Below are positions 12,213-24,916 of a DNA stretch of 64,000 nucleotides, piece after piece. The stretch is from assembly GCA_018389105.1 (NCBI GenBank), contig JACATO010000599.1:124001-188000 (forward strand). The letters are read 5' to 3'. Made by a program: the position numbers and the translations under genes. Position 1 is the first letter of the stretch, and each line of letters starts with the position of its first letter. The notes under the pieces are model-generated. The model did no database searches. It saw only the letters and a list, made by a program, of their open reading frames with translations, and had not been told where the DNA came from. The DNA is from Nautilus pompilius. Taxonomy: Eukaryota; Mollusca; Cephalopoda; Nautilida; Nautilidae.

Positions 12213-14284
12213 CGATTTTTAACCTAATATCTAGCTGTGGCAAATTCCTTATCTCTTTTATTGTGATCCCTTTGCTGCCGTCTGTATGTCCCCCAAACCC
12301 TTAATTTTAAAAATCTCTGTCAGGATGTGTCTCAAATGTCTAAACTCCAAAAAATTAGCTAAATCCTATTTAAATTATTCAGTAAATTTAAATCCTGCAA
12401 ACATTTAGGTGAGTACACAAAGAACCTTATCTGGTAGTTCCGCTTCATTTTCTCAAAAGGAGGCTAAACACCTGTGGGCAAAATTCAAACAGACGTTTCA
12501 GTGAATTACTTCTGGCGCTTCCCTAGCTTTACTGGCAGCTGAAACGTGTTGCCCTTCATGTTTAAGATTTCTGATGTTGATAACCCCCATAAATATTTCC
12601 TGTAACCATCTGACACTTTACTGTCACCTGAATAATAATAAATTTTATCTTATTTGCAGTCTGAACAGTTTTACATCGTCTTTACTGAACGATCTAATAA
12701 ATCCCCTGTTATTTGTTTGTAACTTCTCTGGTATTAAATCTGGAATAAACTCTGTTTTAGTGTTTTGTCTGATACACGGATTAATGTCCCTAATGTATAT
12801 TAAAAGTAGTGGAACCGAGTAAAGACTTGACTGACAGATAGCAGTGCTTGGTTTTAAAGTTCTTTAGCAAATTTGCACCACAAAGCACCTATTCCTCTTT
12901 TTTTTGGGGTGGGTGGTTTGTAATATATATCATTTCTGCCAAATAAAAATTTAAAAAAAAAAATGCAATTTATCCAGAACTGATACAATAAAAAAGACTG
13001 TCCAGCTTCTTTTTGTTGTTGTGATGGACGTACCTGAAACGTTTGATGACGAATTCTGGATGGATCGAGCGTTCAGCACTGATTGCACGAAAAGTTGAAG
13101 GTCGCCAGTGCTAGGTTTCCGCTGTCCGGCTTACTAATGAGTTCCACAGTTTATTGGTAGTACTGCGGATGTTCAAATGAAACCCGGCTGAAGTAGCATC
13201 GCCAATAAAGGTATCTGGCCCTACGATTTTGTTTGAATACCTCTCCCCCCCTAACCCTTTGCACTTGCTAATTTTTTTTTTTTTATTGTTTACGTGCAGT
13301 AATGGAGAAATCTGTCACAACCCGATGGGAACTCTAATAAAATTAAGATATTACAGGTTGTTTTTAAAAATAAAATCCTGTATAACAAGAACCTAATGTC
13401 TTAGATTGAAATGAACTTCACTGTGCTACAGGAGAAAAGAATTTAGGAATTACAATGGATAAAAATCACTATAAAAAGAAGAAAAAAAAAATCCTGCTTG
13501 TTTGATTTGGCATATCTGTCAATAGTAAAACCTCAGCAGTTCCTCTGTATAGATGTAGTTGAACTCCTTTTGTAATGTTTGCTTCAGGCCCGGAGCCCAG
13601 AAATATATCTCGAGAAAAGTTCAAAGGTTTACTCAGATGGTAAGTAATGTATATAATCTGCTGTGCAGAAACACTGAAAAAAAGAAGAAAAGGTCCGTCT
13701 TGCCTGCAGATGTTTTTCTTGCTGATGTGGTTTGGATTACTGAAATTTTTCCCAGAAGGAAACTTGTAATAATAGATATTTATTTTTTTTGTTTTTATAT
13801 ATATATATATAAATATATACTACTTGCACGTAACCAGGAGTCATAAGATAAGTAAGAAACTTTTTCAATTAGACATCAGGAAGCTGCTTTTTATGGTAAT
13901 TGTTAAGCGCAGTGTCTGCTTGGAATGTTTTGCCAAATTGTTTAAACAAAGTGCGGCTATCTTTAAACAGGATGAGACTTTATGCATCTGTTTATTTATT
14001 ATTATTTTTTTAAATATCCAGTTAAAAAAAAAATAAGCAATGTGGGTAAAAACATTTTAATTTAAAGTTCATATGAAACTGCAGAACATGCGCGGACGTT
14101 ATGCCGACAATGTATTATTATATTCTATTTCTTATTATTAATTTATTACAAACACAAAATAAAACATCAACACAAACGTTCTGAAACAGTCGTGAAAATG
14201 TTGTAAATTAATGAATGAAATTATTGTGGTGAATCAGAGAGAATTAAAATCATATAAGTCACAAATTATGAACAATTGCCCTCA
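12213..14284. other. No recognised gene; one CpG-richer patch
   Basis: Mostly AT-rich. The patch 13020-13230 has about a dozen CpG in 200 bases, clearly more than its flanks, and no coding motif; it may be a younger repeat or a regulatory piece. A (TA)n tract lies at about 13797-13812. The candidate exon at 13588-13639 is listed separately. Confidence 0.4.
13588..13639 (+). other. Candidate 52-nt internal exon of an unidentified gene
   Basis: The segment is preceded by a pyrimidine-rich tract ending in TTTGCTTCAG and followed by GTAAGT, the consensus donor. All three frames across it are open (for example PGAQKYISRKVQRFTQM). It is the best-looking splice-bounded segment that I noticed. No protein family is recognisable and the length is not a multiple of three, so a host exon is only a possibility; chance matches to splice consensus are frequent in 64 kb. 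Confidence 0.2.
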
Positions 14285-15421
14285 GATATGCAAATCTGCC
14301 TTCACTGGCTTAGTTGGCGACTTGTCCTCGGGCAGTTTTTAATAATGATGTACCTTTTGTTTTGAGGCTTTGTGTTCAATCCCATCATAGCTTGCTTGGT
14401 CAAAATTTCATTATTGACTTCTTTCCTTAGTTTTGCAACAAGCCTACAAATTGATGGGTTTGTGATTGCCATTCGTTGGTCAAAAGCTCAGTGCCAGCCC
14501 TCTAGAGAATTATTGGTTCGGAGCAGATTGTCTTGAACTCTGCTGTTGACATTCCACATTTCTATCTCAAATGTAGGTTTCCTTCGTCTCTCTCGAGTAA
14601 CAATACTGAGCCAAGTCCGCTTAAAATAGGCCAAAAAGTCTGCTATTAAACGTGTTAGTGGATTATTTGGTGGAACAAATGCATGTGCCTGTATATCATT
14701 AATTAGTAGAATGTTTCAATGAAAATGTTTGATGATGATCAGTGCTGCTCATTCAAAGTCAGTTTTAAATGACTCGGGCTTCACGTTTCTAATGTTCTTC
14801 ATGTAACTGAATATGATGATGTATGTTCCTCATTTTTGTTCTTTGTTATATAGTACACCAAGGACAGTGTGAGTTTCATCAATAATAACATAGTGTACAG
14901 TTGGGTTCCTAAAGGTGCACTGTTGAATGTGCCATCACAAAACCAGTGCAGCTTGGATAAGAGGTCTAGATTTTCAGATGTTAGTATGACCATCTGCTCA
15001 TTCTCAAATGCCAAAAAATGGTTCTCCTCTGGTTGTGAGTTTTAGGTGTTCACTTATATTATCATTATCGTTATCAGGGGTTGTCCTCTTCCATCTAATT
15101 ATTCGTGCCAATGTTTCCTTTTTAGGCAGTGAACCAAGGGTGCTCAGAGGGAAATTTGCTGTACAATTGCGTATGACGCTACTGGTAGCTGATTCATATT
15201 GTGTACAGTTTTAAAGCATAAATGTGTCGTATCTGGCAGATGTGTGTGTTCTGATGGAGTACCCTGGATAATGACTTTAATTATTTTCAGTCTCCCGCTG
15301 CAGCCATTTTCGCTTTTCACATCTCCAATAAGTTTGCCCGTCTCTTCCTCTGTCAATAACATAAGTCATAACCTTCATAGAGAAGCTTCCTGCCACCTTT
15401 TTCGGTCTCGACAAACTCCAT
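14285..15421 (-). pseudogene. FLYWCH zinc finger plus MULE-type transposase, decayed
   Basis: Mutator-like element transposase relic, read from 15421 downwards. The start codon gives MEFVETEKGGRKLLYEGYDL, the opening of a FLYWCH zinc finger. Its end is visible as HTHLPD in a shifted frame near 15225. Further on, SKLHWFCDGTFNSAP matches the first catalytic block of MULE transposases (WxxDGTF), followed by TQLYT. Later, near 14570-14490, FEIEMWNVN and LLRTNNSLEGWH match the conserved C-terminal block, and SICRLVAKLRKEVN follows. Several stops and frameshifts break it, including a stop right after EGWH. I could not identify the terminal inverted repeats or the 8-10 bp target duplication expected of a MULE. 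Family call is strong from the order of three separate blocks. Confidence 0.83.
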
Positions 15422-18400
15422 GCTTTTGTTGTGTTGTGCCGACCTGCTTGGAAAGTGAGTGAGGAATTTATGTACGAGCCAGCAAGCAGCAGTCAAGGTG
15501 ACCCAGGCAGACAACAAACTGTCTATCAATAGTGGCAAGCCAGGTGTTGTCATTATTTCATTGGCTTATCTCTGACTGGCTCTGGACAGTGTTACTATTG
15601 CATCAACTTAATCGCATTGCAATGATGTCATGATACTATTACACCGGTGCGTTGATACACCATCCTATCAGCTTTATGCTTCACTGATGGGCTGTTGTTA
15701 TTTTTAGCAGATGCAGAGTGGGGAATACCTGTATTTAGTCTTTGTCTGTCTGTCTGTATGAACGTAAAGTAAAATGAGAAGTTTAAATGTTTAGAAAATA
15801 AAATAAAATTTAAAATATCTGACAAGAAAACGTGTAAAAAAAAAAATATGATTTTCTGTCCATTTTGACTGCCTGTCGACATCATAAAATTCATCAGATA
15901 TACTCCAGCTACCCTGCAGAAAGTTGTTATGGCTCTCACGAGGTTTACCCATTCACGCCCTATGGTTAATAAATGTATTTAAAAGGAAAAAAAAAGGGGG
16001 GCTTTTAAAGAAACACTTTTCTTATTCTTCTGAACGTGCCTGTTTTAAAAAAAAAACAACAAACAAGAACTCTAACCTTCTATGGCTGGCTGTTGGCCAC
16101 TTTGGTGTTCATCGCATTAAGGCCAGTGTTTCTGACTTCAGGATGCAGGTATTTTGGCTGCCACAACTGTTTATATAATTAGCGCAAGCGTCAGTTAAAA
16201 GTAGCCAATAATTAATCCAGTGGAATTTCTTTTAAATCTGCTATAACAATGTTTGTCTGGGGACACACTCTGACATGGTTATCATATCTGCTGCTACAGA
16301 GAGAGAGAATTTCCCAGAGTTTTCTGTTGTCTTCTTTTTTAAACTACTAAGTGGATCCATTTACAGTAATAAAGAGAAAACTGTTGTGTTTCTGAACTAT
16401 GATGATGATGACTTCTGATGTGCAAACAATCGGTTCCAGTAAGTGCTGCTATTCCGGGATGGTTGCAGCTCGCATCTGCCAAATTAATAAGGTAATGAAT
16501 GTGTTGGGTATTATGCGAATGCTAAACATGCAGTCACTGTTTCTTTAATTTTGCTTTTGGTTATTATTGAACTATTAGAGGGGGGGGAATAAAATCTATA
16601 CATTGAGTTCAATGGAGATTAGGTCCTAGAGGGCTGCTTGAGTTCTGAAACTTCCTTTATTTTAATAAATAAATGAAGCATTAATTAACTGGAGGGTTAA
16701 TAAAAGATACAACCCTCCCCCCCAACAAAAAAAAATATTGTTCTCTTAACTAGAAACTATCCAGCTGCCTTTTCTTTATTGCTATCTTACGTTCATTTGA
16801 GCTCAGTGAGCATTAAAAGAAAACTCTATCTATGGATGCACTTATCTGCTGGTTAAAAACAACAACAACAAAAAGGATGCCATGTTGCTTTTTAGCATTT
16901 TCTAAATTAGTTTGCTTTTATGTATCCAGGAGCTCATTAAACTGGAGAATGCTATTATTATTTAGATTGTTTTATATTTATTCAGAATACAAAAGCACTG
17001 TTTCTGGAAAAAGCCTTGGTATGACTCTTCTCTAGTGATGCTGAGGGTTTCTCACCCTTCAATAATATTATCGAATGTATTAGGAAAGGAGAATTTTGGA
17101 TGCAGGTAATACAATAGTGGCTGCCTTTCATTAAGTATGACTTTGATGAAGATTTCTATCTGTGCCTTCTCAACTGGTAGCTACTAAAAGTCACACGTTT
17201 CCGCATGCTTTGGGTGGAAACATCAAATAAGTGGTAGTGCATTTGTTGTACTACCATTTATTTTCTAGAATGCTATGATACAGACAGTGGAGGACTGTTG
17301 TTTGATTCTACTCTAAAGTTAGAAGCTGGACAGAACTGTAATAATTAGGTTGACGCATTTCAAAAATGGAGCAGCCTAAACTTCACGGTTGACTGCCAAA
17401 CCTTGTCCTTGTTGGTCAAATTCTAAACCAATCACAAATCTAACTGTTTAGTCTGGCTTACAATAACTAAAAGATATATATATATATATATATATATCAG
17501 TTCTCTAAAAAATGCCTTGATTGCAAGGTGAAAATTTAGATTTAGAACATTACATGGTTCCTGCCACACATTTTACTCATTTTCTCATAATTTTGTTGAT
17601 GACGACAAAATGACTAAAAATTCATTCTGACGTTAAAAGCAGTCTTTAAATTTATGCAGATCCAAATCTCATCTGATCTTTGTTGGATTATAAAAGATTG
17701 CCATGAGAATAATTATGCCGTTATTGGTAACTTTTCAAGTCTGGTCCACCAGGTACACAAGCTTTCAAGGCAAAGCTATCTGCATGTGCTTAATTCACTA
17801 TCCAAATTTGATCTCAACCATATCAGGTGTGTTTGGGTTGAGCTATAGTGTGGCCTCCACCTGTGCAATGTTATACAGAATTTTGTCAGCAGCTTATTGC
17901 AATGGAAGCAGAGCAACATTACTGTAGTCAGCTGTAGCATTAGGTGGGCATGTTAGCTAGAACCCTGTTGTTGTGGTGTAACATCATTTAAGAGATGTAG
18001 ATGTCAAATGATGAATTGTCATTTATGGATATTCTGTGATATTCAGACTCCATTTCTGTTGATTTATAACTTTTTTACTGGTGTTTTTCATCTAGAAAGA
18101 AAATACAGGTAATCTGACCCCCTGAATTAAGAAACTTCCTGGCCATAATGAACAAATATTCCTTCCAATGCAATGATATTTTGTTTCCTCAAAGCCATTA
18201 ATATTCAACAAGATAACATGCTTAACTTGGGTTTATTTACCTGAGATTGACTGACTCCCTCTCACATCGGACAAAGATTGTGTCTTAATAGTCTGTTGAT
18301 ACCCATAATTTCTTTACAAATATAAATAAGATAAAAGCTAATTAAAGAAAAAAAAAGAAAGAATTTAAAGTCCATTATGAATTTTCTACTGAATAAAAGT

Positions 18401-21400
18401 GAAGATTTTCAAGGAGTCAGAAAGTTTTGGATTTTATAGAGCCACTGATTTGTTACCAAAGAGGGATTCATCAGGTTCCTAAATGCTTAATGTTATTACA
18501 TATTACTTGGTTATAAGCCAGTTCTTGGGAATGATTTGGCATTAGATCTAGTTTGAGGTTTGTTGCCATCTCTCTCTCTGTCTCTGCATTTGGCATAAAA
18601 TCTTTTTTTTTTTTAAATATTTTATTTCATTTTACACCTACTTTGTCATCTGAAATTACTCTGGATAATTTAACTACATCTTCCCTAACACCAGGTGCCG
18701 GACATGTCTTGTGTAAGCATGCAGATAGGTGAGGGATTTATGATTATTAGTATGCTGGTATTGCTATTTTTCTTAGCTGTTTACAACTACAAGTTGTTGA
18801 AATGGGCACATTGTGTGCGACACTCAGCAAAAAGCTTCCATAGCAACGAGACAAAAATATCTTAAATCACCAGCAGGAATTTGTGATGGTGGCTGTCAAA
18901 AAGGCATTTCAAAACACCACTAAGCGACTTTCATTTTTAACCCCGGAAAATGGGTTGGGGGGGGGGGTACTTGCAGAAGTCCTGATTGCTTCCTGCTGTC
19001 CAACCAAATTTCAATTACTATACTCATGATATCTTCCTAGTAAATCTTTGAGTTCTTTCTAGACAAGCAATATCCTTCATGTAATTGAAAATTCCAAATT
19101 AACAAGGCTGGAACTGCAGTCTTACATGCACTAGTGTGATTTAACATAGTCAGCAGTGGCATCCTGGTTTTTCCATATCCACTTTCACATCGCCCAAACC
19201 TCTATTGTATCGCTGTGTGTTTTAAATCCTTTGGAGGGGTTTTATTGTTTGATGCTTATTAAACTACATGAGACAAAAAAAAAACAAAGCAAACCTATTA
19301 CAAAACCGTGTAAAGTTGTTAATGCTGTCCTTATTGTTCAGACTATTATGAAACCAGAACTGCAGTGACTGCATCTTGTGGGTGATTGTTACTACAGTGA
19401 AACAGATGTTTGTGGTGGGGGGAGCAAATTATCCAACTCTTGATGGAATTCCTGTGGGGAATTTTAAGGATCATTTAATCATAGGAATGCTCTTGTATTA
19501 AGCTCTAGTCAGGAGACCACTGCAGCCCACAGAAGTGGTCTTACAGCATCTTGCATGAATTGGAATTCCCCTTTTGAACAGAACAGTCCGCTTGAAACCG
19601 ATATTGTAGAAACAATTGCATCGTACCTCAACTGCTGGAAGCTGTGTAAGGGATTGGTGAACAGAAATGAATGCTGGCGTTACTGAAGATGGCAGCTAGT
19701 AGGATTTCATGGATTTGTCACTGCATCGTAAGCATACAAATTTGTAATGCAGTTTGCTTTTTTGTTTATGTAGCTTTTGATGGTTAGGACCTCTCAGACT
19801 CTTTTACCATTCCGTAGATGATAAAGCCAATGATTCCGTTTAAACCACATGTGACCGAGTGAATTATCAGCATTTTATGCACTTCTGACATCCAAGGCCT
19901 TTCGTACCTTTTCTTAAAAAAAAATTGGAGCAGAGAGTACAAGATGGCGCTGTGTTTTTGGCATCAAGCAGTTAATACAAGTTAACATGGAGGGAACGTT
20001 TTTGTTTTCAAATTCCAAGCAATAATTCCATGTTATGACTACTGTTGGCTGTTTAGTTCAGTTTGATCTTAAACTTCAAACTTCTCTCTCTCTCTCTCTC
20101 TTTTTTTTTTTTTTTGGCTTATATACCTTGCTGTTTACTGCAAGATTTTCAGGAATTTTGTATTGGCCATCCTCCTAACTATACCTACAAGAACTTCCGC
20201 ACCACTATTCCTTCTCTTTCCTTTTGTCTAAAACGGCTGTAGTGTTTCTCTGGACTGTCTGTGGCTTTGAGCATTCGTCTGATTCTTGGTGCTGAAAATT
20301 GAATGACTCTGATGTGGCCATTCTATTCACAGCATTCCTCGCACTTCAAAACGAATCTACAGGCACAATGAAAACCCAGCAAATATTGTGACATCCATCT
20401 ACACCGGATGACTTAATTTGTTGTCAGAGACTTTTTGGAATGATGTCGGTTCTTCTGATTCATTTTCCGGACCAGAAAGAATTGTGTACTTTCTAATTTG
20501 AGGTTAGATCTTGTAAAAAAAAAACCAAAAACCAAAAAAAAAAAAAAAAAAAATGAAAATAGTAATAATGTTGTATTGAATCTGCGACCCTTACACTACT
20601 GGATGTGACAAGTTTTTCCAGAAGCAGCACGACTATTTATAGACTAGTGATGCAAGGCCAGAGGATTGGAAGTCTACTTTTGCTCTATCGTAGAATGACA
20701 TAAAATGCTTCTCAGGTGCATTTTTGTTAAATTAGTAAATTGTAAGCAACTGAGCAGGAAGAAAAATTCCTCACCACATTTACCTTGTTGCAAAATCAAT
20801 ACATAAGAGCTTGTAATGGGGAATGCAGTATGTGATATGGCCCCAATTATGCGAGATGTGAAATTCTGCTTATATAACCAGCTAATTATATAGATCAGAT
20901 TCTTTAAAACCAAACTACTTGCTTCTGCTAACATTACATTTCACTTTGACAGCTCAATGATGTGACCCTGCATCCCATGTCAGGTTTTAGATTCCTTATA
21001 CAACCAAGGGTAACCTGAAAGCACTAGTATTTGTTGAACTGGCCGCATGCATTTGGCCATTGTGCATAATGCAAAAATATGTAGGATTGGAGCAATGTAC
21101 AGATTTGTTTTTGCAAAGGTCATAGTAATGAGGAAGGTACTTATTGTATGTCAGTTCATATGACTTAATCCGTGCTGGGTAATACAGAGTAGATGGACAG
21201 TGAGGTGATATAATCTTGTTAAATTGTGTTATTTGGTCACTAATATAATTATCTCACATTCTGTCATCTCCTCCAGATCTTTAACTGCAATATTATTAAA
21301 TGCAATCACTTTCTGTATATAGGGTTAATGTGAACCCTTGGACATGCACCACAGATTGCCGAGTTTTTAACTTCACGACAAAAGCTGAAACCCTAACCCT

Positions 21401-22974
21401 TCCAAGGACACACAGGGTTCTATTTTACTGTTGTTGTTGTTGTTTTTTTTGGTCCATCTCGCAGAGGCTGACTTTTTAAAATTTCGCTGTTTTGAGTGTA
21501 AATCTACTGAATGCACGATTTAACAAGACGGAAATAGAAGTCTTGTTGCCATTGTGTGGGTTCACTGCTGGCTGCTGATGTGTAAACAGGGACTTTGCTT
21601 TTATTAAAAAAAACTTACCAGAAGGGATGGGTTAGGGTGGGGTTCTCTGAGATGCTGACTTTTGGTGAGGAGTGTGGATGGAGACAAAACAAACAAGCAA
21701 AAGAAAAGTCTTTGTGACACGCAATTTTATTAATTCCACATCAGGTTGGTTGTGTATCTTGTCATGATTGCCAACAAAATGTAGAAAACAAAACAAGAAA
21801 AACAACAAAAAAAAATTTCTACCCCGGTTATGGTCTGTCATGGTATGATAGCTTGTCACAGCGAATCAAGAACATGTGCTTTGAAGTGGTGTTTGCGTTC
21901 ATAATGAGTCATGGTGCTTAACGGCCAAGGATGAGTGATGGGATTTGCCATCTGTACTAATATTGCCTACCCCATAATTTAAATTTAAGTGGTTCTAATG
22001 GGCGATTTTGTGTCGTCCTGACTTTCGCTTGTATTCAAATTAAAAAAAAATAAATGATGCACTGGGGCTGTTTAACTGAAATTTGTGAGAGAGAGAGAGA
22101 GAGGGGGGTGGCTTGGTACCATTACTGCGATGCCATTTCAGCTGGGTTTTGTTTGAATATTCTTTAGTATGGTAAGTGATGATGGGCCTGCATAGAAATT
22201 GTGGTAATTTTATAACATCGGGAATGCTACTCGGTAAAAGGTGTCCACTCTCGCCCTATTTTAGTCTGGGTACATGACGTTAAAGTATGCTGCAGGTAAT
22301 TTTAATTTTATAAATAATAAAACCATCCCTTTTTTTGGAAAATGAAAATAGTTTGTTGGCTTTCAGCTTGAAGCGTCTAGGAACAGCCCCTGTCACTCCG
22401 CATGCTATCCAAGAGTGTAGAAAGTCACAGGGAAGGAAGCTTAAGGAAAGGTATATGAAGCCCTTTTAGCTCCTCCTCAAGTTTGCATTTAATCATTTTT
22501 TTTGTGACCCCCCCTCAAAAAAATCAGTTGTCTCCTCGTTATAAATTATGATATAATTAGGAACCATAATTTGTTGATATCTATGAATGTTTTATTATCG
22601 TGGATAAGTTCTGTGATACTGGGTATATGGTATCTGTTCTGTTGTAAATCGGTGAGTATTGTTTCATAATGGGTTTAGTAATAAAGTAGAAAGAGTTGGT
22701 TCCTTTTTCTTTTGCGAGCCCCCTGATGTGCTGACTCTGAAACCTTGAGGCCATCTTGCAAAAGTGAACCGGAGGAGGAAAGTGTTGGGTAGCAATCTTG
22801 TTTCCCAAATGTGTCACCTGGGGTTTTTCTTGAGAGATGGTGACAGTGCAAGACCAGTTTTGGAGATTTTTTCTTGAAAATACCTCCACAAGTACCTGTA
22901 GAAACCAGATAAAACAACTTTATTTGGCTATTGGAGAAAACACATGATTAGGGGTGAAACCTGTCCAGATGGCC
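15422..22974. other. Long stretch without recognised gene
   Basis: About 7.5 kb of AT-rich DNA without any motif-bearing frame. It holds simple repeats: (AT)12 at 17474-17497, a G11-12 run at about 18957-18967, (TC)n followed by T14 at about 20084-20115, an A-rich tract at 20514-20553 and (GA)n at about 22086-22103. No element ends with matching inverted repeats were recognised. Confidence 0.45.
17474..17497. repeat. (AT)12 microsatellite
   Basis: Uninterrupted alternating A and T directly visible in the sequence. Confidence 0.95.
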
Positions 22975-23107
22975 TGAGCTGGCACGGAAGAACAAGAAGA
23001 AACCATGCTGTGGGAGGTTTCCAAAGTCGGATCCCAGAAATAAACTTGGGCTTTCATCTAGGTCAGGCCAGTGCACTGTGCACATGGCTATCTGCCACCT
23101 AAGAAGA
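22975..23107 (-). repeat. tRNA-derived SINE, copy 2 of the two-copy family
   Basis: The minus strand carries TTTGGAAACCTCCCACAGCA then TGGTTTCTTCTTGTTCTTCC, matching the body of the copy at 8460-8601 with a few substitutions. Before it, GTGGCAGATAGCCATGTGCAC resembles an A box; the B box is degenerate. The head is more diverged than the body, suggesting either separate tRNA heads or age. Confidence 0.55.
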
Positions 23108-23630
23108 TTCAACCTTGATGCTTGCAGTAGTACATTTCCTTTGTATCTGGATTCAAATAAACTTTAGTTAAACCCTTTAAACACTGAAATTAGGATACTG
23201 AGAGTTATGTCATCTTTATTGCTGCTGCTCTGCTTTGTCAGAGTTACCACCAGAGTGGATTGTTGACAAGTCAGACATGAAGAAGAACTGTAATGGAACC
23301 AGCTAAATGTTATTTATAATGAAGCAAAGCAGAAATGTTATTGGCTTCAGTTTCTTTCATCCCAAGCAGAGATAAGTAATGACCCAAGCCCTAATGAAAA
23401 AGGACAGATGGGTCTTTGGGGTGGGGTGGACTGGGGGACAGAAGTTATGACAGTGCAGTTTCTCTCTATTACTAAATTCCCATTGTGGCAGGTAAATGAT
23501 TTATTTAACAAGCAAGCAAAACTAGATTTGCGAAATGCCAAAGAAAGTTGGATATTTATGAATATTTCTTAGAGAGATTTTTGTTTATCTTTTGTACATT
23601 CAGCTCTGTCAAGGTCGAGCCTGACGTGTA
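23108..23630. other. No recognised gene
   Basis: Nothing supportable is seen. A G-rich tract (about 23418-23436) sits in a 64-codon minus-strand open frame with no known motif. Confidence 0.4.
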
Positions 23631-23739
23631 CAGGGTATCTCAAAAATATGTATATACTTTTCTATTTTTGGTCTATGGCCAAGTAAACATTTGATTTGTA
23701 TTGATAAAACGTTTTTATCTAAATATATATATATATATT

Positions 23740-23995
23740 GGACTTCCGCCATTGGCAACCCTCAGGCAGGCATTACAACATCCAACAGCAGAGCAACATG
23801 CAGCAGCAGATTCCACATCACAGGAATAACTTATAGCATTATCAGTTCCTCTGTTGGAGTTTGAAGATGATAGCTTTTTTTTTTTTTGTGTGTGTATGCT
23901 GTGTTTTTCGAAATACCCCACAGGTGAGATCCGGAAAGTATGATGGGTATTTAACTGGCTCTTTATCATCCCAACCTCCTTCCACACTAAAAAAT
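23740..23995 (-). pseudogene. C-terminal remnant of a mariner-like transposase
   Basis: On the minus strand the translation contains SVEGGWDDKEPVKYPSYFPDL, which follows the pattern RWIGRGGPxxWPxxSPDLTPxD around the third catalytic acidic residue in one branch of mariner-like transposases. It then runs, through frame changes, into a region with CLRVANGG, like the terminal CIEVNGG of that branch. N-terminal and central parts are absent. The call rests on a weak but correctly ordered pattern inside an element with typical ends. Confidence 0.5.
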
Positions 23996-24027
23996 GTTTG
24001 TTGAGAAATTCCTATACGTTTTTGCCA

Positions 24028-24029
<2 letters not shown>

Positions 24030-24060
<31 letters not shown>

Positions 24061-24078
24061 ACACACACACACACACAC
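24030..24078. repeat. (AC)n microsatellite
   Basis: About 24 CA units with a single interruption (CACC) near 24060. Confidence 0.95.
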
Positions 24079-24202
24079 TAAAAAGCATCTAACGTAGTAC
24101 CATAATCTGTGAGCTTCTGAGTGAAATATAACATTGAGATGTGCAGAGTCTTTGTTTGGTATTGCATGAAAATGTGCATACATCCTTTTTGGATACCCTG
24201 TA

Positions 24203-24916
24203 TTATATAGTAGTAGCATGGTTTGAAATATCCACACTAAGCCTGATTAATTCTCTTCAGCAGAACCTTTCAGTTATTTAAAACAGTAAAAACAAAAACC
24301 AATATCTGAGCATCCTGACAAATAACCTGTTTCCTTAAATGAATTATACCACATGCTGCACAAAAAACATTAATTCTGTTTTGGAAGACTAGTTTCATGC
24401 CAGCATGTTGTGCTTTTTTTTGTTTTTTGACCACTTTAGCCTCACAGTTTTTGCCATATAAACATGGTTTATGTTGTTGCCAAGACTATAAAGATCTAAT
24501 GAGAAGAATCTTGGGTGAGCAACCAATTAGATCCTCAGTGGTGGTCATTCTGGAAGAGTGAGAATTTGTAATAAGGATTAAGTATCTATGGACAAACTGA
24601 AGGAAAAAAAATAAAATATTTGTTTCTGGCATGAACAATGACAGTAATAGCCAGTTTGGTTTCAGCTTTAATAATTGGAAAAAAACAAGAAGCGCAATAG
24701 AATAATCATCTAAAATCTTTAATATTGTGAATTGCTGATAAATATTGGAATTTTAAAATATAATTTGAATTTCTATTGTTTTTTTTTAAAATTAAGGTGA
24801 AAAAATATCACATTAAAGAAGTTCTCTTAATGACAAGATTATCACATTAGCATAAGCAATTAAAAAAAAAATTTCATGTGTAAATATGTAATTATGATTT
24901 TAGATTAGTTTATATA
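24203..24916. other. No recognised gene
   Basis: AT-rich sequence between two transposons, ending with the TA target of the Tigger element at 24915-24916. Nothing else can be supported. Confidence 0.5.

Larger units (their letters stand above)
23631..24200 (-). mobile_element. Short Tc1/mariner-superfamily element with CAGGGTATC ends
   Basis: The left end reads CAGGGTATCTCAAAAATATG and the right end, on the minus strand, CAGGGTATCCAAAAAGGATG. Both are flanked by TA (23629-23630 and 24201-24202). At 570 bp it cannot encode a full transposase, but it retains the C-terminal end of one, so it derives directly from a longer autonomous copy. A CA microsatellite has expanded inside it at 24030-24078. 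Confidence 0.8.

Noticed and set aside
21310-21425. Telomere-like CCCTAACCCT and paired CCTTGGA/TCCAAGG words
   Set aside because: Only one and a half telomeric units and a 7-base inverted repeat; expected by chance in this length.
23842-24237. 131-codon minus-strand open frame
   Set aside because: It spans the CA microsatellite and only happens to pass through the transposase remnant of the 570-bp element; it is not an independent gene.
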